Shown here piece by piece: positions 1 through 10,377 of a stretch of 64,000 nucleotides of DNA. The stretch comes from Siphlonurus alternatus. Taxonomy: Eukaryota; Arthropoda; Insecta; Ephemeroptera; Siphlonuridae. The stretch covers positions 4,071,370-4,135,369 of the forward strand of contig OX463781.1 in assembly GCA_949825025.1 (NCBI GenBank), in the 5' to 3' direction. Under the pieces are notes generated by a model. That model did no database searches. It had not been told where the DNA came from and saw nothing but the letters and a program-made list of their open reading frames with translations. The position numbers and the translations under genes are program-made. Positions within the stretch are counted from its first letter, which is position 1, and the number at the start of each line of letters is the position of its first letter.

Positions 1-37
1 TCTACCTGCAGAAATTGATATTGACACTGATTACTTG
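1..37 (+). CDS. Gene A exon 1 (3' end only), stalked surface protein family
   Basis: The window opens inside an exon. Positions 2-37 read LPAEIDIDTDYL and are followed at once by GTAAGT, a consensus donor. The codon ends exactly at the donor (phase 0), as in the six other family members. This is the C-terminal end of the secreted domain of gene A, whose second exon starts at 2050. The signal peptide and most of the domain lie upstream of the window. The assignment rests on splice phase and on the downstream exon, because the fragment is too short for similarity. Confidence 0.72.
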
Positions 38-814
38 GTAAGTTCTAATTTTTTACATGATGATTACACATAAGTGTGCGTTGGCATATATATACAACCC
101 ATATTAAATTCATGTTAAATTATCAAGTTTGCTAAATATGAAATTAAATATTTTCAATAGTACTATATATTTACATTTGCCACGTTAATTAGTTATAAAA
201 CTTTTTGATATTATAATTAGTGTTGTATTTGCATATCGCATGAGTATTCACCCTAGTTTTGTTTGAGGTTAACGCGGCTAAAACGTGTATATTTAATATA
301 AATGTTTGATTATATGAACCAGAGTGTATTATATCGAAATTGTATTTATTTTTTGGTTATAATAACGCAAGTTCACTTTAAAGAAATGTGTGAAGCCTTG
401 AAAAATGTTATCCTGGTAGCTTAGTCACATTTATTTATGACGATAGTTATTAAATTGATTGTGATTTTTGTGTCTGAAATCTTCTGCGCGAGGTCTGTAA
501 TCAAAAAATAATTTCTCTTTAGTTGCATTTCACAGATATTATTACGAAAGAAAAACAACAATTTTAAAGTGTGTACCAACTTTTTAATAATTTAGGAATG
601 AAGTGACTTTCCGAATAATTATATTTTATTTGTAACAAAAATAATTAACCCATTATAAAAAATTAGGTCCCAAAATATCAAATTGTAAATTTGTAAATGT
701 ACATTAATTCTTTCTAATTTTTTTTTGCAAAAATTGCTATAATTCTATCAATTAAGTTATTATTTTATTAATATCCATATAAAAGAGGACAACGGGTTTA
801 ATTTAGCTCTTATA

Positions 815-1147
815 ATGGACAACATGCAAAAAATCTTGCAGAAATTAATATAGAGGGTACCAAATTATGCTACTCTGAATTTTTTCAGATTTTTTTAACA
901 CACAGAACTATTTTTAAATAATTATTGAAAGTACAGCCACGCCCCCTGGAGGCGTCAATAGGCGTCCAGTCTCTATCTTTTTTTTTTATTAAGGATTCAG
1001 GGGTGCCAACTTAAATCACAGAACTTTCAATAATTATTTAAAAATTGTTCCGGGACTAAAAAAATCTGAAAAAATTCAGAGTAGCATAATTTAGTACCCT
1101 CTATTCATTTCTGCAAGATTTTTTTTTTTTTCATGCATGTTGTCCAT
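815..1147. repeat. MITE, A-type of the modular superfamily
   Basis: About 333 bp with inverted ends (ATGGACAACATGCA / TGCATGTTGTCCAT) and flanks compatible with a TTATA duplication. The subterminal part reads gaaattaatatagagggtac, then a CTGA-TTTTTTCAGA stretch and TATTTTTAAATAATTATTG. The centre carries GCCACGCCCCCTGGAGGCGT. It lies in the intron of gene A. Confidence 0.8.
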
Positions 1148-1393
1148 TTATAATTTTCTTGATAGAGTTTGTATTTTGTACCCTTAAAAATGTCTCCAAT
1201 CTTCTTCCTTTTAACAGTTTCATTGATTAAAATGTTAAAAAGTTGCCTACATTATAACATGACACAAGAAACTTATGAAGTCCCAGAGCTCCAGAAATTT
1301 AACTATCACTTAGTTTCTGCTGCACCAATTAGTGACGTCATCAATATATTGTGGCGTTTCAGTGACGAAATTTTTGTAAATTTTAAACTCTTT

Positions 1394-1562
1394 GGGGGGT
1401 ATTGACAAAGCAATTTAACCCCCACTTTAGCCTCGATTTTTATCGCTGGTGCTAAACATGGTGCTAAACTAGGAGCTGAACATATGCTTAGCCCCTGGTT
1501 TAGCACCAGGGATAAAAATTGAGGCTAAAGTGGGGGTTAAAGTGCTTTGTGAATGCCCCCCA
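1394..1562. repeat. Foldback MITE, ATTCAC/AAAG end type
   Basis: About 170-bp hairpin. Its arms run from GGGGGGTATTGACAAAGCAA to TGCTTTGTGAATGCCCCCCA and contain CCCCCACTTTAGCCTC and its complement. The loop holds repeated GGTGCTAAAC units. It lies in the intron of gene A. Confidence 0.75.
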
Positions 1563-2049
1563 TATTTGTTTCATTTTTATTTTATTATATTTCCCTCATG
1601 AATAAATTTAATAACAAGTCAGAGACAGGAGACACCAAACAGTCCAGTAATAACAAATCACTTCTATATGAGAAAGCACAATAAATCATGTATAGAAGGC
1701 AGACTTTTTTTTCCGGTGCAAAATTAAGTTTGAGATTTTTGACATTTAAATAAAACTTAAAATCTTAATCTTATGAAATTATGCTAATCAAGACATTAAA
1801 AATACAATTAATACAATAATTATTATTATAATCATATATTAGTTGTGCATTTTACAATATATATATATATTGTTTTATATTATACGAAAATGATTTTTTT
1901 GCGTGCCTATAAAATTAATTCATGTACACAACTGTGTTTAATTTAATAATTTTAAATTATAATTGGAACGTTTGCTGTAGTTTTTAATGTTCTCATATTT
2001 TTTAAATAAATAATTCTGCATGATATTGAATTAAATTTTATTGTTTCAG

Positions 2050-2994
2050 ATTCAAATAGATGATGCTGCCTCTAGTGGGGGCATTTCGATTCGATATTTT
2101 GAAATCACGGACGAGCCACGCACTACAACTTCTACTACGATAGAGCCAGAAACTACGATGGAGCAAGATACTACGACTACAGAAACTACAACTACGGAAG
2201 CAGAAACCACAGTTACAGATCCAGAAACCACAGCTACAGATCCAGAAACTACAGTTACAGAAGCAGAAACCACAGATCCAGAAACCACGACGGTGCAGGA
2301 TACTATGACTACGGAAGCAGAAACTACAGTTACAGACCCTGAAACTACAGTCACAGATGCGGAAACTGCAATAACAGAGTTGGATACTACAACGACAGAA
2401 CTGCTAGAAACTACGACAGTACAAGAAACTGCGATAACAGATGAAGAAACTACGATGTCAGCGGATAGCACTACTATCCTCGACACAACAACAGAACAGG
2501 ATAGCACCACTAGAGAACCTACAACGGAACAAGATGAACTGGAAACTAGTACAACAATAGAATCAACAACGCAGCAAGATGTCACAACAATAGAAATTTC
2601 ACCGTCTTCTACAACAATTGTTGCCAGTACAACAATCGTAAGCACCACGTCAGCGTCTCCAACTACGACCTCTATCGAGAGGTCAACTACCACTCAGAGG
2701 TCAACGACCCTCAACCCCACAGAGCCCCCTCCACCCGGGGGGTTCGTGCTCAACGGGTGGAGTGTGGTGGTGGGCGTGGCCATCGGGGTTCTGCTGATGA
2801 CGTCACTCTTCTGCATGGGCACGTGTTGCTGGTGGGTGCTCTGCGTCAGGTGGCGTCGCGACCCTGAGCCTCAGCAGGACGTCACCTTGCCACGTCTGCA
2901 GGTTGTCTCCTCAGGGTCATCGGGACACTCCACGATACAGGGATTTCCCTCCAAGGAACCGTGGAGGAACAGCAACTGGATCTACCAGCGGTGA
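2050..2994 (+). CDS. Gene A exon 2: end of secreted domain, mucin-like stalk, TM helix, cytoplasmic tail
   Basis: Starts after the acceptor TTGTTTCAG and encodes 314 residues to TGA. It opens with IQIDDAASSGGISIRYFEIT, the last strands of the ectodomain. Roughly 200 residues of Thr/Glu-rich stalk follow, with irregular ETT, TDPETT and TEAETT repeats and almost no aromatic residues. Next come a Pro/Gly linker, GWSVVVGVAIGVLLM (nt about 2758-2805) starting one transmembrane helix, a Cys/Trp-rich inner border, and a basic tail with RWRRDP and LPRLQVVSSGS. The expected topology is type I, with the heavily O-glycosylatable stalk outside; that is inference. The last 300 bp are much more GC-rich than the stalk and nearly match gene B. 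No clear AATAAA lies close to the stop. The function is unknown. Confidence 0.85.
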   Translation: MQIDDAASSGGISIRYFEITDEPRTTTSTTIEPETTMEQDTTTTETTTTEAETTVTDPETTATDPETTVTEAETTDPETTTVQDTMTTEAETTVTDPETTVTDAETAITELDTTTTELLETTTVQETAITDEETTMSADSTTILDTTTEQDSTTREPTTEQDELETSTTIESTTQQDVTTIEISPSSTTIVASTTIVSTTSASPTTTSIERSTTTQRSTTLNPTEPPPPGGFVLNGWSVVVGVAIGVLLMTSLFCMGTCCWWVLCVRWRRDPEPQQDVTLPRLQVVSSGSSGHSTIQGFPSKEPWRNSNWIYQR

Positions 2995-3039
2995 CTCTGA
3001 GATAATGAGACAGTGCGTGATTAGATATTCGATTCGATT

Positions 3040-3432
3040 AAGGTATATTTCTATGGAGCAGGAAAAGCAAAAAAATCGCGTGCCGCAGCCAATCAGAGGA
3101 TCGTGATATCCTCGCCTTGCTAGGAGCGATTTTATCGCCAAAATGGCCACCATACGAGATTGAAACAAGTGCGTTTTTCTCCCCTCCACAAGCCCCGCTT
3201 GATATTGCTTCATGGAAATGCACTTTAAAGGTGGCTTTCCATGGAGCAAAGTCAAGAGGGGCTTAATTTGAGGCGCACTTGCTTTATTATCATATTGCAG
3301 CCTTATTTGTTGGTAATAAAATCGTTCCCCGCAGCGTAGGAAATGATTTTCTGTAGCCAACATGGCCACCATATGATACTAAAGCAAGTACGCCTCTCTC
3401 GCACCGCTTGACATCGCTTTAGAAATCCACCA
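3040..3432. repeat. TTAA-associated foldback MITE with CATGGCCGCCAT-type core
   Basis: Begins TTAAGGTATATTTCTATGGA and repeats the pattern seen at 16784-17152 (ATCGCGTGCCGCA, CCAATCAGAGG, ATGGCCACCATACGAGATTG). It ends in AGAAATCCACC. The internal halves are inverted versions of each other. TTAA at the edge suggests piggyBac-like mobilisation, but I cannot see a clean second TTAA. Confidence 0.6.
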
Positions 3433-4712
3433 TTTTCTTTACAAATTTTCCTTTGTAATAATATTTTATCTTTATATAATTATGTAAAGAATTTACAAAC
3501 TATTTTTTCTCACTTTTTGATTTTGTACATTTTCCAATGAAATTTCATAAAAAAAAATGTGTATGTGCGCAGGCACTGATTCAGGGAGTGGGGAGCTAAA
3601 ACTCCTTCCCCTCTTCTGAAATTTTGAATTTAACATGCTCAATATAGGCTTCCCTCCACTTCTTTTCATTAGCCTGATTTTGTCATGCTGCTCCTCTCTG
3701 AATATTTGTTCAAAATCCGTGCCTGTCCTGGTGCAAGCAGCTTGCAAGAAGAGAGAAATTTTATTGAACGGAAAAACTGTATTTAACAAAATTGTGTCAA
3801 GTAATTCGAGCTATATTCATTGTGCTGTGAGAAATTATATTATACTTGTCTGAGATTTGATAGAGCTAAAAATTGACAAGTTTTTTAAAAGCAAAATAGA
3901 ATCTAAAATATGATAATTTTAAACTTTGTGTACTGCATAGTGACTATAGTGTATATAGTGTTCTTAGTGTTCGTAAGAACTTTTTTATTTTTTTTTTTTT
4001 TACTTTTTAGCCTGATCAGCTAATAATATAATATTATTTAAAATTATGTAAATATGTTTTTATACAATATAATAATTTAATAATATATTTTCTTGTGTCA
4101 ATAAAACCTAAATATACAACTATATATAGAATACAGAACCTTAATTATATTAATTATAGAATAATTTATAATAAAATATTTTATTTTATGTGATTATTTA
4201 TTATTATAAATAAAAATAGATATTTTTGCAATTTCCCCATTCTTTAATTTTAATACTAACAAATAATATATTTCTGATTTTAATTAAATTATTATATATT
4301 TATTCTACGTAAATATAAATATGATTGTATTTTTTATCATAAATATTAAACGCTAAAATTGAATAGTTTATTAGTAAATATGTTGCATGCAGCTAGAGAT
4401 AAGATCTGTTAATTCAGCATGATAAACAAAATATTTCAGATGAATAATTTTACATTTTTAAAATTTGTTTGTTCATAAAAACAAGCACATAACCAAATTC
4501 AGTATACTCCAAGAGCTTAAAAACTCGTGATCAGGGACCCACCATCAATTTTAGTTTATGACAAGATGGAAAAATATTATCATACATAATTATTTAGTAA
4601 AAATGGAACACAAATGTGACAATGATAAGAAAGTTATGCATTGCAGTATTGCATGATTGAAGGGAGCTATAATATATTATGTAACATACATTATAAAAAG
4701 ACTCAGAATAGG
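3433..4712. other. AT-rich intergenic DNA, no gene seen
   Basis: Very AT-rich sequence between gene A and the first 5S-type SINE. The short open frames here lack codon structure, a signal peptide or any motif. I see no promoter-like or structured element beyond poly-T runs. Confidence 0.6.
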
Positions 4713-4718
4713 TGAATT

Positions 4719-5104
4719 GTGTGAGGTGTAGTGCAGTACGTTTGACCGGGTCTCGTCATATCACCAAAGTCAAACAACGCCGATAGTTTGATGAGTGACC
4801 ATTTTCAACAAAAAACATGTTTCCCATCCAGAGGTAAATCGTTGCGCTTTTTCCATTATGTGGTTCCCCTGGCTTTGGACTATTGCACTTCCAGTTTATT
4901 GACAAAAGCTGTAGCGTCCATCCTTGCTGAGGTTTCCACGTTTCCCTCAGTTGCAGGCAAATGCCGGAATGGATTGCGTGTCTGCCTCCGTTCTGGAAGA
5001 GCTCGCAAAACGCAAAAGTTAGGGTTTCGGAAGGTTCGGGGTTTCAAACTTAGTGAGTAATTAGTAAGTAGAAGTAATCAGTTAGGGTTTGATAAAAAAA
5101 AAGA
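4719..5104 (+). repeat. 5S rRNA-derived SINE, copy 1
   Basis: The head is 5S-like: GACCGGGTCTCGTCATATCA, then AAGTCAAACAACGCCGA and TTTGATGAGTGACCA. The body carries the core TGAGGTTTCCACG...CAAATGCCGGAATGGATT. The 3' part has TTAGGGTTTCGGAAGGTTCG and an A-rich end. Candidate target duplication TGAATT lies at 4713-4718 and 5105-5110. It is diverged compared with the copy at 9260. Confidence 0.8.
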
Positions 5105-5214
5105 TGAATTAATTACATTTCATTTAATACAGTTGAACAACATATAAATTAAATCTCAGTAAGGCTTTTAACTATATTTTCAGATCAGATAGAAAATAAT
5201 TTTTTTTCTCTCAA

Positions 5215-5637
5215 TTTTATTTATTATTTTTTTTAATCAAACCCTAATGGAGTATCGTCCTCAATTTTTTTTATTGCAGAAATGGATAGAGGGTGCAAAG
5301 TTATGCTACCCTGATTTTTTTCAGATTTTTTTGAGACCTGGAACTATTTTTAAAAAATTATTGAAAGTCCTTTTTGTGACGTCACGCGGCGGCAAGTCCT
5401 ATATTTTTCTTAAGGAGCGGCGTCTCGTGACGTCACGAAAAGGACTTTCAATAATTTTTTAAAAATAGTTTCCGGGCTCTAAAAAATCTGAAAAAAATCA
5501 GGGTATAGCATAACTTTGCACCCTCTATCCATTTCTGCAGTAAAAAAAATTGAGGACAATACTCTATTGGTACTTCTACTCACTGATTACTCTAATTATA
5601 TACTACTTTGAAACCCCGAACCTTCCGAAATCCTAAT
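5215..5637 (-). repeat. 5'-truncated SINE tail, minus strand, split by a MITE
   Basis: Sequences at 5215-5245 (TTAATCAAACCCTAA) and 5570-5637 (TACTTCTACTCACTGATTAC, then GAAACCCCGAACCTTCCGAA) are the reverse complement of the 3' tail of the 5S-type SINE. The MITE at 5246-5568 interrupts them, so the SINE landed before the MITE. Confidence 0.7.
5246..5568. repeat. MITE, B-type of the modular superfamily
   Basis: About 323 bp with inverted ends AATGGAGTATCGTCCTCAAT / ATTGAGGACAATACTCTATT. It shares the subterminal GCAGAAATGGATAGAGGGTG and TTTTTTCAGATTTTTTTGAG with the A-type. The centre is palindromic and holds two GTGACGTCACG sites. It is inserted in a minus-strand SINE tail. Confidence 0.85.
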
Positions 5638-5639
5638 AT

Positions 5640-6560
5640 GACATAATTATCGGAAGAAAAATTTACAGTAAACACGAAGAGGTCGGAAAACGTGTGATCG
5701 GGGTAACGAAAAAACTTTGTTAAAAAAATAAATCAAAATAAATTTAATTTTTATACACATAACGTTGCTCTAGAAGACAAGTGTCGTATAAGCCATGAGG
5801 TTATGATACAATCTTAGATCTTTTGCACATAAATTAATGTGTCGTCATAACATATATATATATTATATATTGCATCAAAAATTGGCTATATGTTTACGAC
5901 ACTTATATAATTTATAATGATTAGATATCCATTACTGAATATAAACACTTTCTAAGCTATTTCTTTACGTCATTATACGTCACTTCTGTTATCAATTTTG
6001 TTATCATTATTTTATGTTATAATATAATGTTGTGTACTCATATAATTGAGTATACACCATTTTATAAATATGTACTCGTATCTGAATAGTGTCAAAAATT
6101 ACGCATTTAACTTTAATTAGATTATGGTTGTTATTTTCGTGCCATTTACTTCCTCAGGTGATAAGACGAGGCTGCAATAAAAATTCTTAGAGTTCTACTT
6201 TCCAAATTTGTTCTTAATACTTCCATATCATTTCAAAATAAATTAAGGATTACAAAAGTATTAGTTTGATTTGTGACACTGAGATATAATAAATCATGAC
6301 CTACAAAAAAAAAGATTTAGTTTATTTTGTAAAACCTCTTTTTATTTAATAAAAATGAAGTAGCTCGACAAAATTATATAGTGATTATAGTAGTGTATAT
6401 AATATTAAAGTATACTTATCTATAGATAATATTAGTAATAAAAAATATAAATCTATTTTCTTTTTTAATAAAAATAAGCATATCGTCGATCCCCTGTTCG
6501 GAATAATGAGCTATTTGCTATTTCTGGTAAAAGCGCAGTTATAACTTATAAGTTTTATAA
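5640..6560. other. AT-rich intergenic DNA, no gene seen
   Basis: No open frame with coding character, RNA gene or clear repeat recognised. A block near 6140-6160 (TGCCATTTACTTCCTCAGGT) resembles one near 62760 in the intron of gene G (CGCTCACTTCCTCAGGTGAT), so a diffuse old repeat may be present. Confidence 0.5.
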
Positions 6561-6702
6561 AGGAGCATTCACAAAGCCCTAAGGCCATATTTAGAGCTCG
6601 ATAATTTAAAGCCCGATTTTAGCCATACTTTTTAGACCCAAAATTTCTGGTCTTAAATTATCGAGCCCTAAATGTGGCCTTAAGACTTTGTGAATGCCCC
6701 TT
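6561..6702. repeat. Foldback MITE, ATTCAC/AAAG end type
   Basis: 142-bp hairpin whose left arm starts AGGAGCATTCACAAAGCCCT and whose right arm ends GACTTTGTGAATGCCCCTT. The arms continue inward with GAGCTCGATAATTTAA and its complement. Confidence 0.75.
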
Positions 6703-7478
6703 TTATATAGTTATATTTATATCATAAAGTTTATTGTTGCGCTCACTTGAAATAGCAGACAGCTCATCCAGTAAAATCGTGGTAGACATGCTCAATATTC
6801 CGGATGAGGGTCGATATTATTATACATCTGCATAAATATTATTACTTTATTCTTTTAACCCTATAAAGCATTATCAAGCATTTTTTGCCACACTTTATTT
6901 CAAGAGAGGTGGGGAGGGGGGGGGAGGGTCGAAACAAATCGCCATTTAAATCGCATGTTAAAGACAATTTTAAAGTTTTCCTCACTATTTTTTTACGGAA
7001 AAACATTGCTGGGTGGCTAACAAAAGATTACAATATTTTTCATATTTTTTAGAGCAGTATTTCACACTTTTTTTTTCGCTTTAAAATAGTTTCAGGTCGT
7101 CCCTCCCCTCCCCTTGTTTAAAAATTAATCGCAATACATTCTTTTTCTATTTTTACGTATTAACAAAATTTTATCAGTGACTGGTCTTGTCAAATTATAT
7201 CAGAGTTCGATTAAATTTGACATGGAGTAATCCCTTGATGTACGTCATACCACTGCCTAGAAAATAGATTTTTTTTTTTTTAATTATTACAAATAATATT
7301 ATCTTATAAAATGTGCAATCAACTTCAATAACATGTACATTTAATAAAAATCAGTTTATAAATTACAAAGTTATGAATGAAAATAGTAAAATTAAAATCT
7401 TAATAGATAAGAAATTCATTGATAAAACATTTCGTATATTTTAAAACATATCATTCTTATATTTCACATTGATTAACA
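6703..7478. other. Upstream region of gene B
   Basis: AT-rich. It includes an imperfect G-run/C-run inverted pair (GGTGGGGAGGGGGGGGGAGG near 6908 and CCCTCCCCTCCCC near 7100) that may be another foldback. No convincing TATA box; TTATATTTCAC lies about 20 bp before the ATG of gene B. Confidence 0.45.
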
Positions 7479-7916
7479 ATGACTCTAGCTTGTTTCGTTG
7501 CTCTAACTTTTGTGTTTTACGTTAATTTTGTTCAGGCTGTGCTTTACGATTTATCGAATGGTGACTACGATGTTTTAGAGTACCCTTGTCCAAATGGACC
7601 CCCAGGGGTCTGGACCTTCGAGGTAGTGACCTTGTACCCTGGAGGGCCGGAAGAAGGGACGGTGTTAACTTCTGCAAAGAACCTGAGTGCTTGTTTGATA
7701 ACCCTGGACTCGGTTTCAGTGACCTCAGAGTCAGTGTTTTATATTCAAGTCCGTCTGCCGTACACAACGAGTGAAGAGTCCATGCAAGTTTGGATTGTTA
7801 AAGAGGGCGAGTTTTATCAAGAATGGTTCAAAGTTACAGGACCTGTGACCCCTGGGGAAGAGTGGGTAGAGTTTGGAGTGGCTGCTCCTAATGGCACGAA
7901 AAATGAAGACTATAAG
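7479..7916 (+). CDS. Gene B exon 1: signal peptide and secreted domain
   Basis: ATG at 7479 opens a hydrophobic signal peptide (MTLACFVALTFVFYVNFVQA). A domain of about 125 residues follows, with VLYDLSNGDYDVLEYPC, then GVWTFE, SACLITLDSV, QVRLPY and a late GEEWVEFGV. Two Cys (near residues 37 and 71) are shared with the paralogues and could pair. NLSAC and NGTKN give possible N-glycosylation sites. The exon ends after AAG at a GT donor, phase 0. It joins exon 2 at 9802 for a 311-residue protein. Sequence is closest to gene G (both have the MQVWxVxE, EWF and GEEWxE pattern). The fold is judged beta-rich by its alternating pattern only; no family is recognised. Confidence 0.85.
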
Positions 7917-8476
7917 GTAATAGTTTGATAGTAAATCAGCAAGCAGTTTAGAGCGTTCCTTAAAATTGCAATGTTAAACCATCAAATTAAAAAAAAATGT
8001 GTAATATAATATATAAAATTGGAGGAAGTGCTAAATTAAACAAATCAGTATATTGAGAGGAATGGGCAACCTGTATATAGGATATATTTTTATTGTATAT
8101 TTGAATAGAGGATATCGAGGTATGTTCTAATAATATGATAAATCATGTAATGCAGTCTAAAATTTAACCTCTATATTTCACTGTATATTTTATTAAAACA
8201 AAAATTTAAGGACATAGTTCAATAATTTTTACTTCAGTGCATTTTAAGGTTTAATCTGAGGATTGGGACGCAAAAAGTCATGAACGAACACTATAAATTA
8301 ACTAGGTGGACTTACAACACTCTTCTTATAAACTTTGATTTGTTTCAGAATTTTTTAAACGCTGTATTATGAAATATATGCTCATCAAATTTGGTAGAAG
8401 AATTACAAGTCTCGGCGACCAATTAAGGTTTCGATCGCCGTTACTTGGCATGTCCTCGGACAAATTTGATGAGCAT

Positions 8477-9195
8477 ATTGAGTCTACTGGTTGCAAAAAC
8501 CTCTAAAGACCAAATTTTCAAAAATGGTTTTATTATTGATACATATTCTTTAAAACACATTTTATTTGGTATATAAAAAAATTGGGTTGCAGAAACCTCT
8601 TCTTCCCTTCTTCCCATGCTAAATGGGCTATAAAGCAAAAAGTTGGTTGCAAAAACCTCTACTTCCACGGCGGGAACGTTTAAAAATCACTTTTTCAAAT
8701 TTTAAAAAAATCTACAACCCTCAATTATTTTTTGAGAATTTTTTGGTTGATGAATTCAGCTTCCTGGGGGCCACATTAGTATGGTTAGATACCTAGTTTG
8801 CCCAAAACTCAAAATTCATATTTTTATGGGTTCATGGGCAAAATTTTTAAGTTTTTCCAAAATGGAAAAGTTAAGTATCTGACTATACATTAATGACCTC
8901 CCTTAACCCAAATATTTTTTAAAAAAAAATCTCAAAAATTTTTTGACACAGATTTGGGCAGATTTTCAAAAAGTTAGTTGCAAAAACCTCTACTTCCATT
9001 TTTGAAAATTTCCATAAATTTGGTTTTTGGTTGAATGGGCAAATTTTTGTTCTGAATCTTATTTTTTTGACCCAATCAACCCCCAATAAAAATTTCAAGT
9101 TGATATGTTAAGAAATAAGCTTGCTACAGTTTTTTGCCCATTACCTAAAAAGTGGAAAACTGGATTTAGAGGTTTTTGCAACCAGTAGACTCAAT
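8477..9195. repeat. Iteron-bearing inverted-repeat element
   Basis: 719 bp with perfect 29-bp inverted ends beginning ATTGAGTCTACTGGTTGCAA. The motif GGTTGCAAAAACCTCTACTT recurs with small changes near 8490, 8583, 8642 and 8975, and is inverted near 9167. No open frame of note, so it is non-autonomous. Confidence 0.75.
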
Positions 9196-9259
9196 ATATT
9201 TCATAATTCAGTAATTATTAACGATTCTGAAAAAAAAAAAATCAAAGTTTATAAGAAGA

Positions 9260-9674
9260 CTGCGTGTGTGGCGCAGTGCGCTTGACCGGGTCTCGTCAGA
9301 TCACCGAAGTCGTCAAGCAACGCCGAGCATGGTTAGTAGTTGGATGGGTGACCATTTTCAACAAAAACCACGTTTCCCACCCAGGGGTAAATTGTTGCGC
9401 TTTTCCACTATATGTGGTTCCCCTGGCTTTGGACCATTGCACTTCTGGTACAGTGACAAAAGCTGTAGCGTCCATCCTGGCTGAGGTTTCCACGTTTTCC
9501 TCAGTCGCAGTCAAATGCCGGGATGGATTGCAAGGCCATGGCCGCCCCCGTTACGGAAGAGCCCGTGAAACGCTCAAGTAACTCAATTTAGGGTTTCGGA
9601 AGGTTCGGGGTTTCAACCTTAGTGAGTAATTAGTAAGTAAAAGTACTCAGTTAGGGATTGATTAAAAAAAATAA
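9260..9674 (+). repeat. 5S rRNA-derived SINE, copy 2 (well preserved)
   Basis: The head closely follows arthropod 5S rRNA: TCTCGTCAGATCACCGAAGT, CAAGCAACGCCGAGCA, then GGTTAGTAGTTGGATGGGTG. The body has the core GAGGTTTCCACGTTTTCCTC and CAAATGCCGGGATGGATTGC. The tail TAGGGTTTCGGAAGGTTCGG ends in an A-rich stretch. Target duplication ATAAGAAGA lies at 9251-9259 and 9675-9683. The 5S internal promoter region is largely kept, as expected of a SINE3-like element. Confidence 0.9.
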
Positions 9675-9801
9675 ATAAGAAGAGACTCAGTGTTGTAAGT
9701 CTAGCTAGCTAATTTGGATAGGATAGATGTCTTTTTTTCTCCATGTTAATTTACACCAATTCTCAGGCTTAAGTCTTAATTTATATAACTTGTTGTTTCA
9801 G

Positions 9802-10299
9802 ATTGAAATTTGGGATAAGTCTGAAAAGGATGGTATCTCAATTAGATATTTTGAAATCACAGACGAACCTCGAACTACGAGTTTTACCACAGACACTACA
9901 GAACACGCCAGTACCACAGAAATGACCAGCACATCAGTTTTAAACAAGACAGAACAAGACAGCACCACTTCAACCGTGTCAGAAGCTGGTGAGACCACGA
10001 GAGCCTCTCCAGAAATATCAAGTAAGACCTCCAGCGAAAGGTCATCTACCACCCAGAGGTCAACCACGACTCCCGACCCCACGGTCCCTCCCCCCGGGGG
10101 GTTCGTGCTCAACGGTTGGAGTGTGGTGGTGGGCGTGGCCATCGGGGTGCTGCTGATGACGTCACTCTTCTGCACGTGGGTGCTGTGTGTCAGGTGGCGC
10201 CGTGACCCCGTGACCTTGCCGCGTCTAGAGGTCATCTCCTCGAGGTCAAAGTTCATGAGAAAACAGCTGGCGTGGGGGAATGACAGTAGGACATTTTGA
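9802..10299 (+). CDS. Gene B exon 2: domain end, short stalk, TM helix, tail
   Basis: Starts after TTGTTTCAG and encodes 165 residues to TGA. It opens IEIWDKSEKDGISIRYFEIT. The Ser/Thr-rich stalk is only about 75 residues, the shortest in the cluster. The linker and helix (GWSVVVGVAIGVLLM, nt about 10117-10161) follow, then CVRWRRD and LPRLEVISSRS. Compared with gene A, a few residues around the Cys/Trp-rich inner membrane border are missing, and the tail ends differently (KQLAWGNDSRTF). The nucleotide sequence of the membrane and tail part is almost that of gene A, while the stalks are unalike. Confidence 0.88.
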   Translation: MEIWDKSEKDGISIRYFEITDEPRTTSFTTDTTEHASTTEMTSTSVLNKTEQDSTTSTVSEAGETTRASPEISSKTSSERSSTTQRSTTTPDPTVPPPGGFVLNGWSVVVGVAIGVLLMTSLFCTWVLCVRWRRDPVTLPRLEVISSRSKFMRKQLAWGNDSRTF

Positions 10300-10324
10300 C
10301 GGTGACTATAGGATTTGTGACTTC

Positions 10325-10330
10325 AATAAA
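10325..10330 (+). terminator. Poly(A) signal of gene B
   Basis: AATAAA 26 bp after the stop, in TTCAATAAAGCACTTCTTG. Confidence 0.6.
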
Positions 10331-10377
10331 GCACTTCTTGTTTCAATTAATACATCAACTCATGTGTCTTCCCGATA

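Larger units (their letters stand above)
8305..9705. repeat. Composite foldback element in gene B intron
   Basis: The outer left arm (ACTTACAACACTCTTCTTAT, then CAAAGTTT-type sequence inverted) is matched by the right arm AAATCAAAGTTTATAAGAAG and, after an inserted SINE, GTGTTGTAAGTCTAG. Inside are a small hairpin (8373-8478, GCTCATCAAATTTG arms) and the iteron element at 8477-9195. This makes at least three nested insertions in one intron. Confidence 0.7.

Noticed and set aside
2052..2693. Long minus-strand open frame over the gene A stalk
   Set aside because: It is the complement of the Thr codon repeats (VVVS...); no start context, signal or motif. The same applies to 20111-20818, 50123-51283 and 57174-57659.
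9264..9581. Protein-coding frames in the 5S-type SINEs (also 4788-5060)
   Set aside because: The sequence is explained by 5S rRNA homology and the SINE core.
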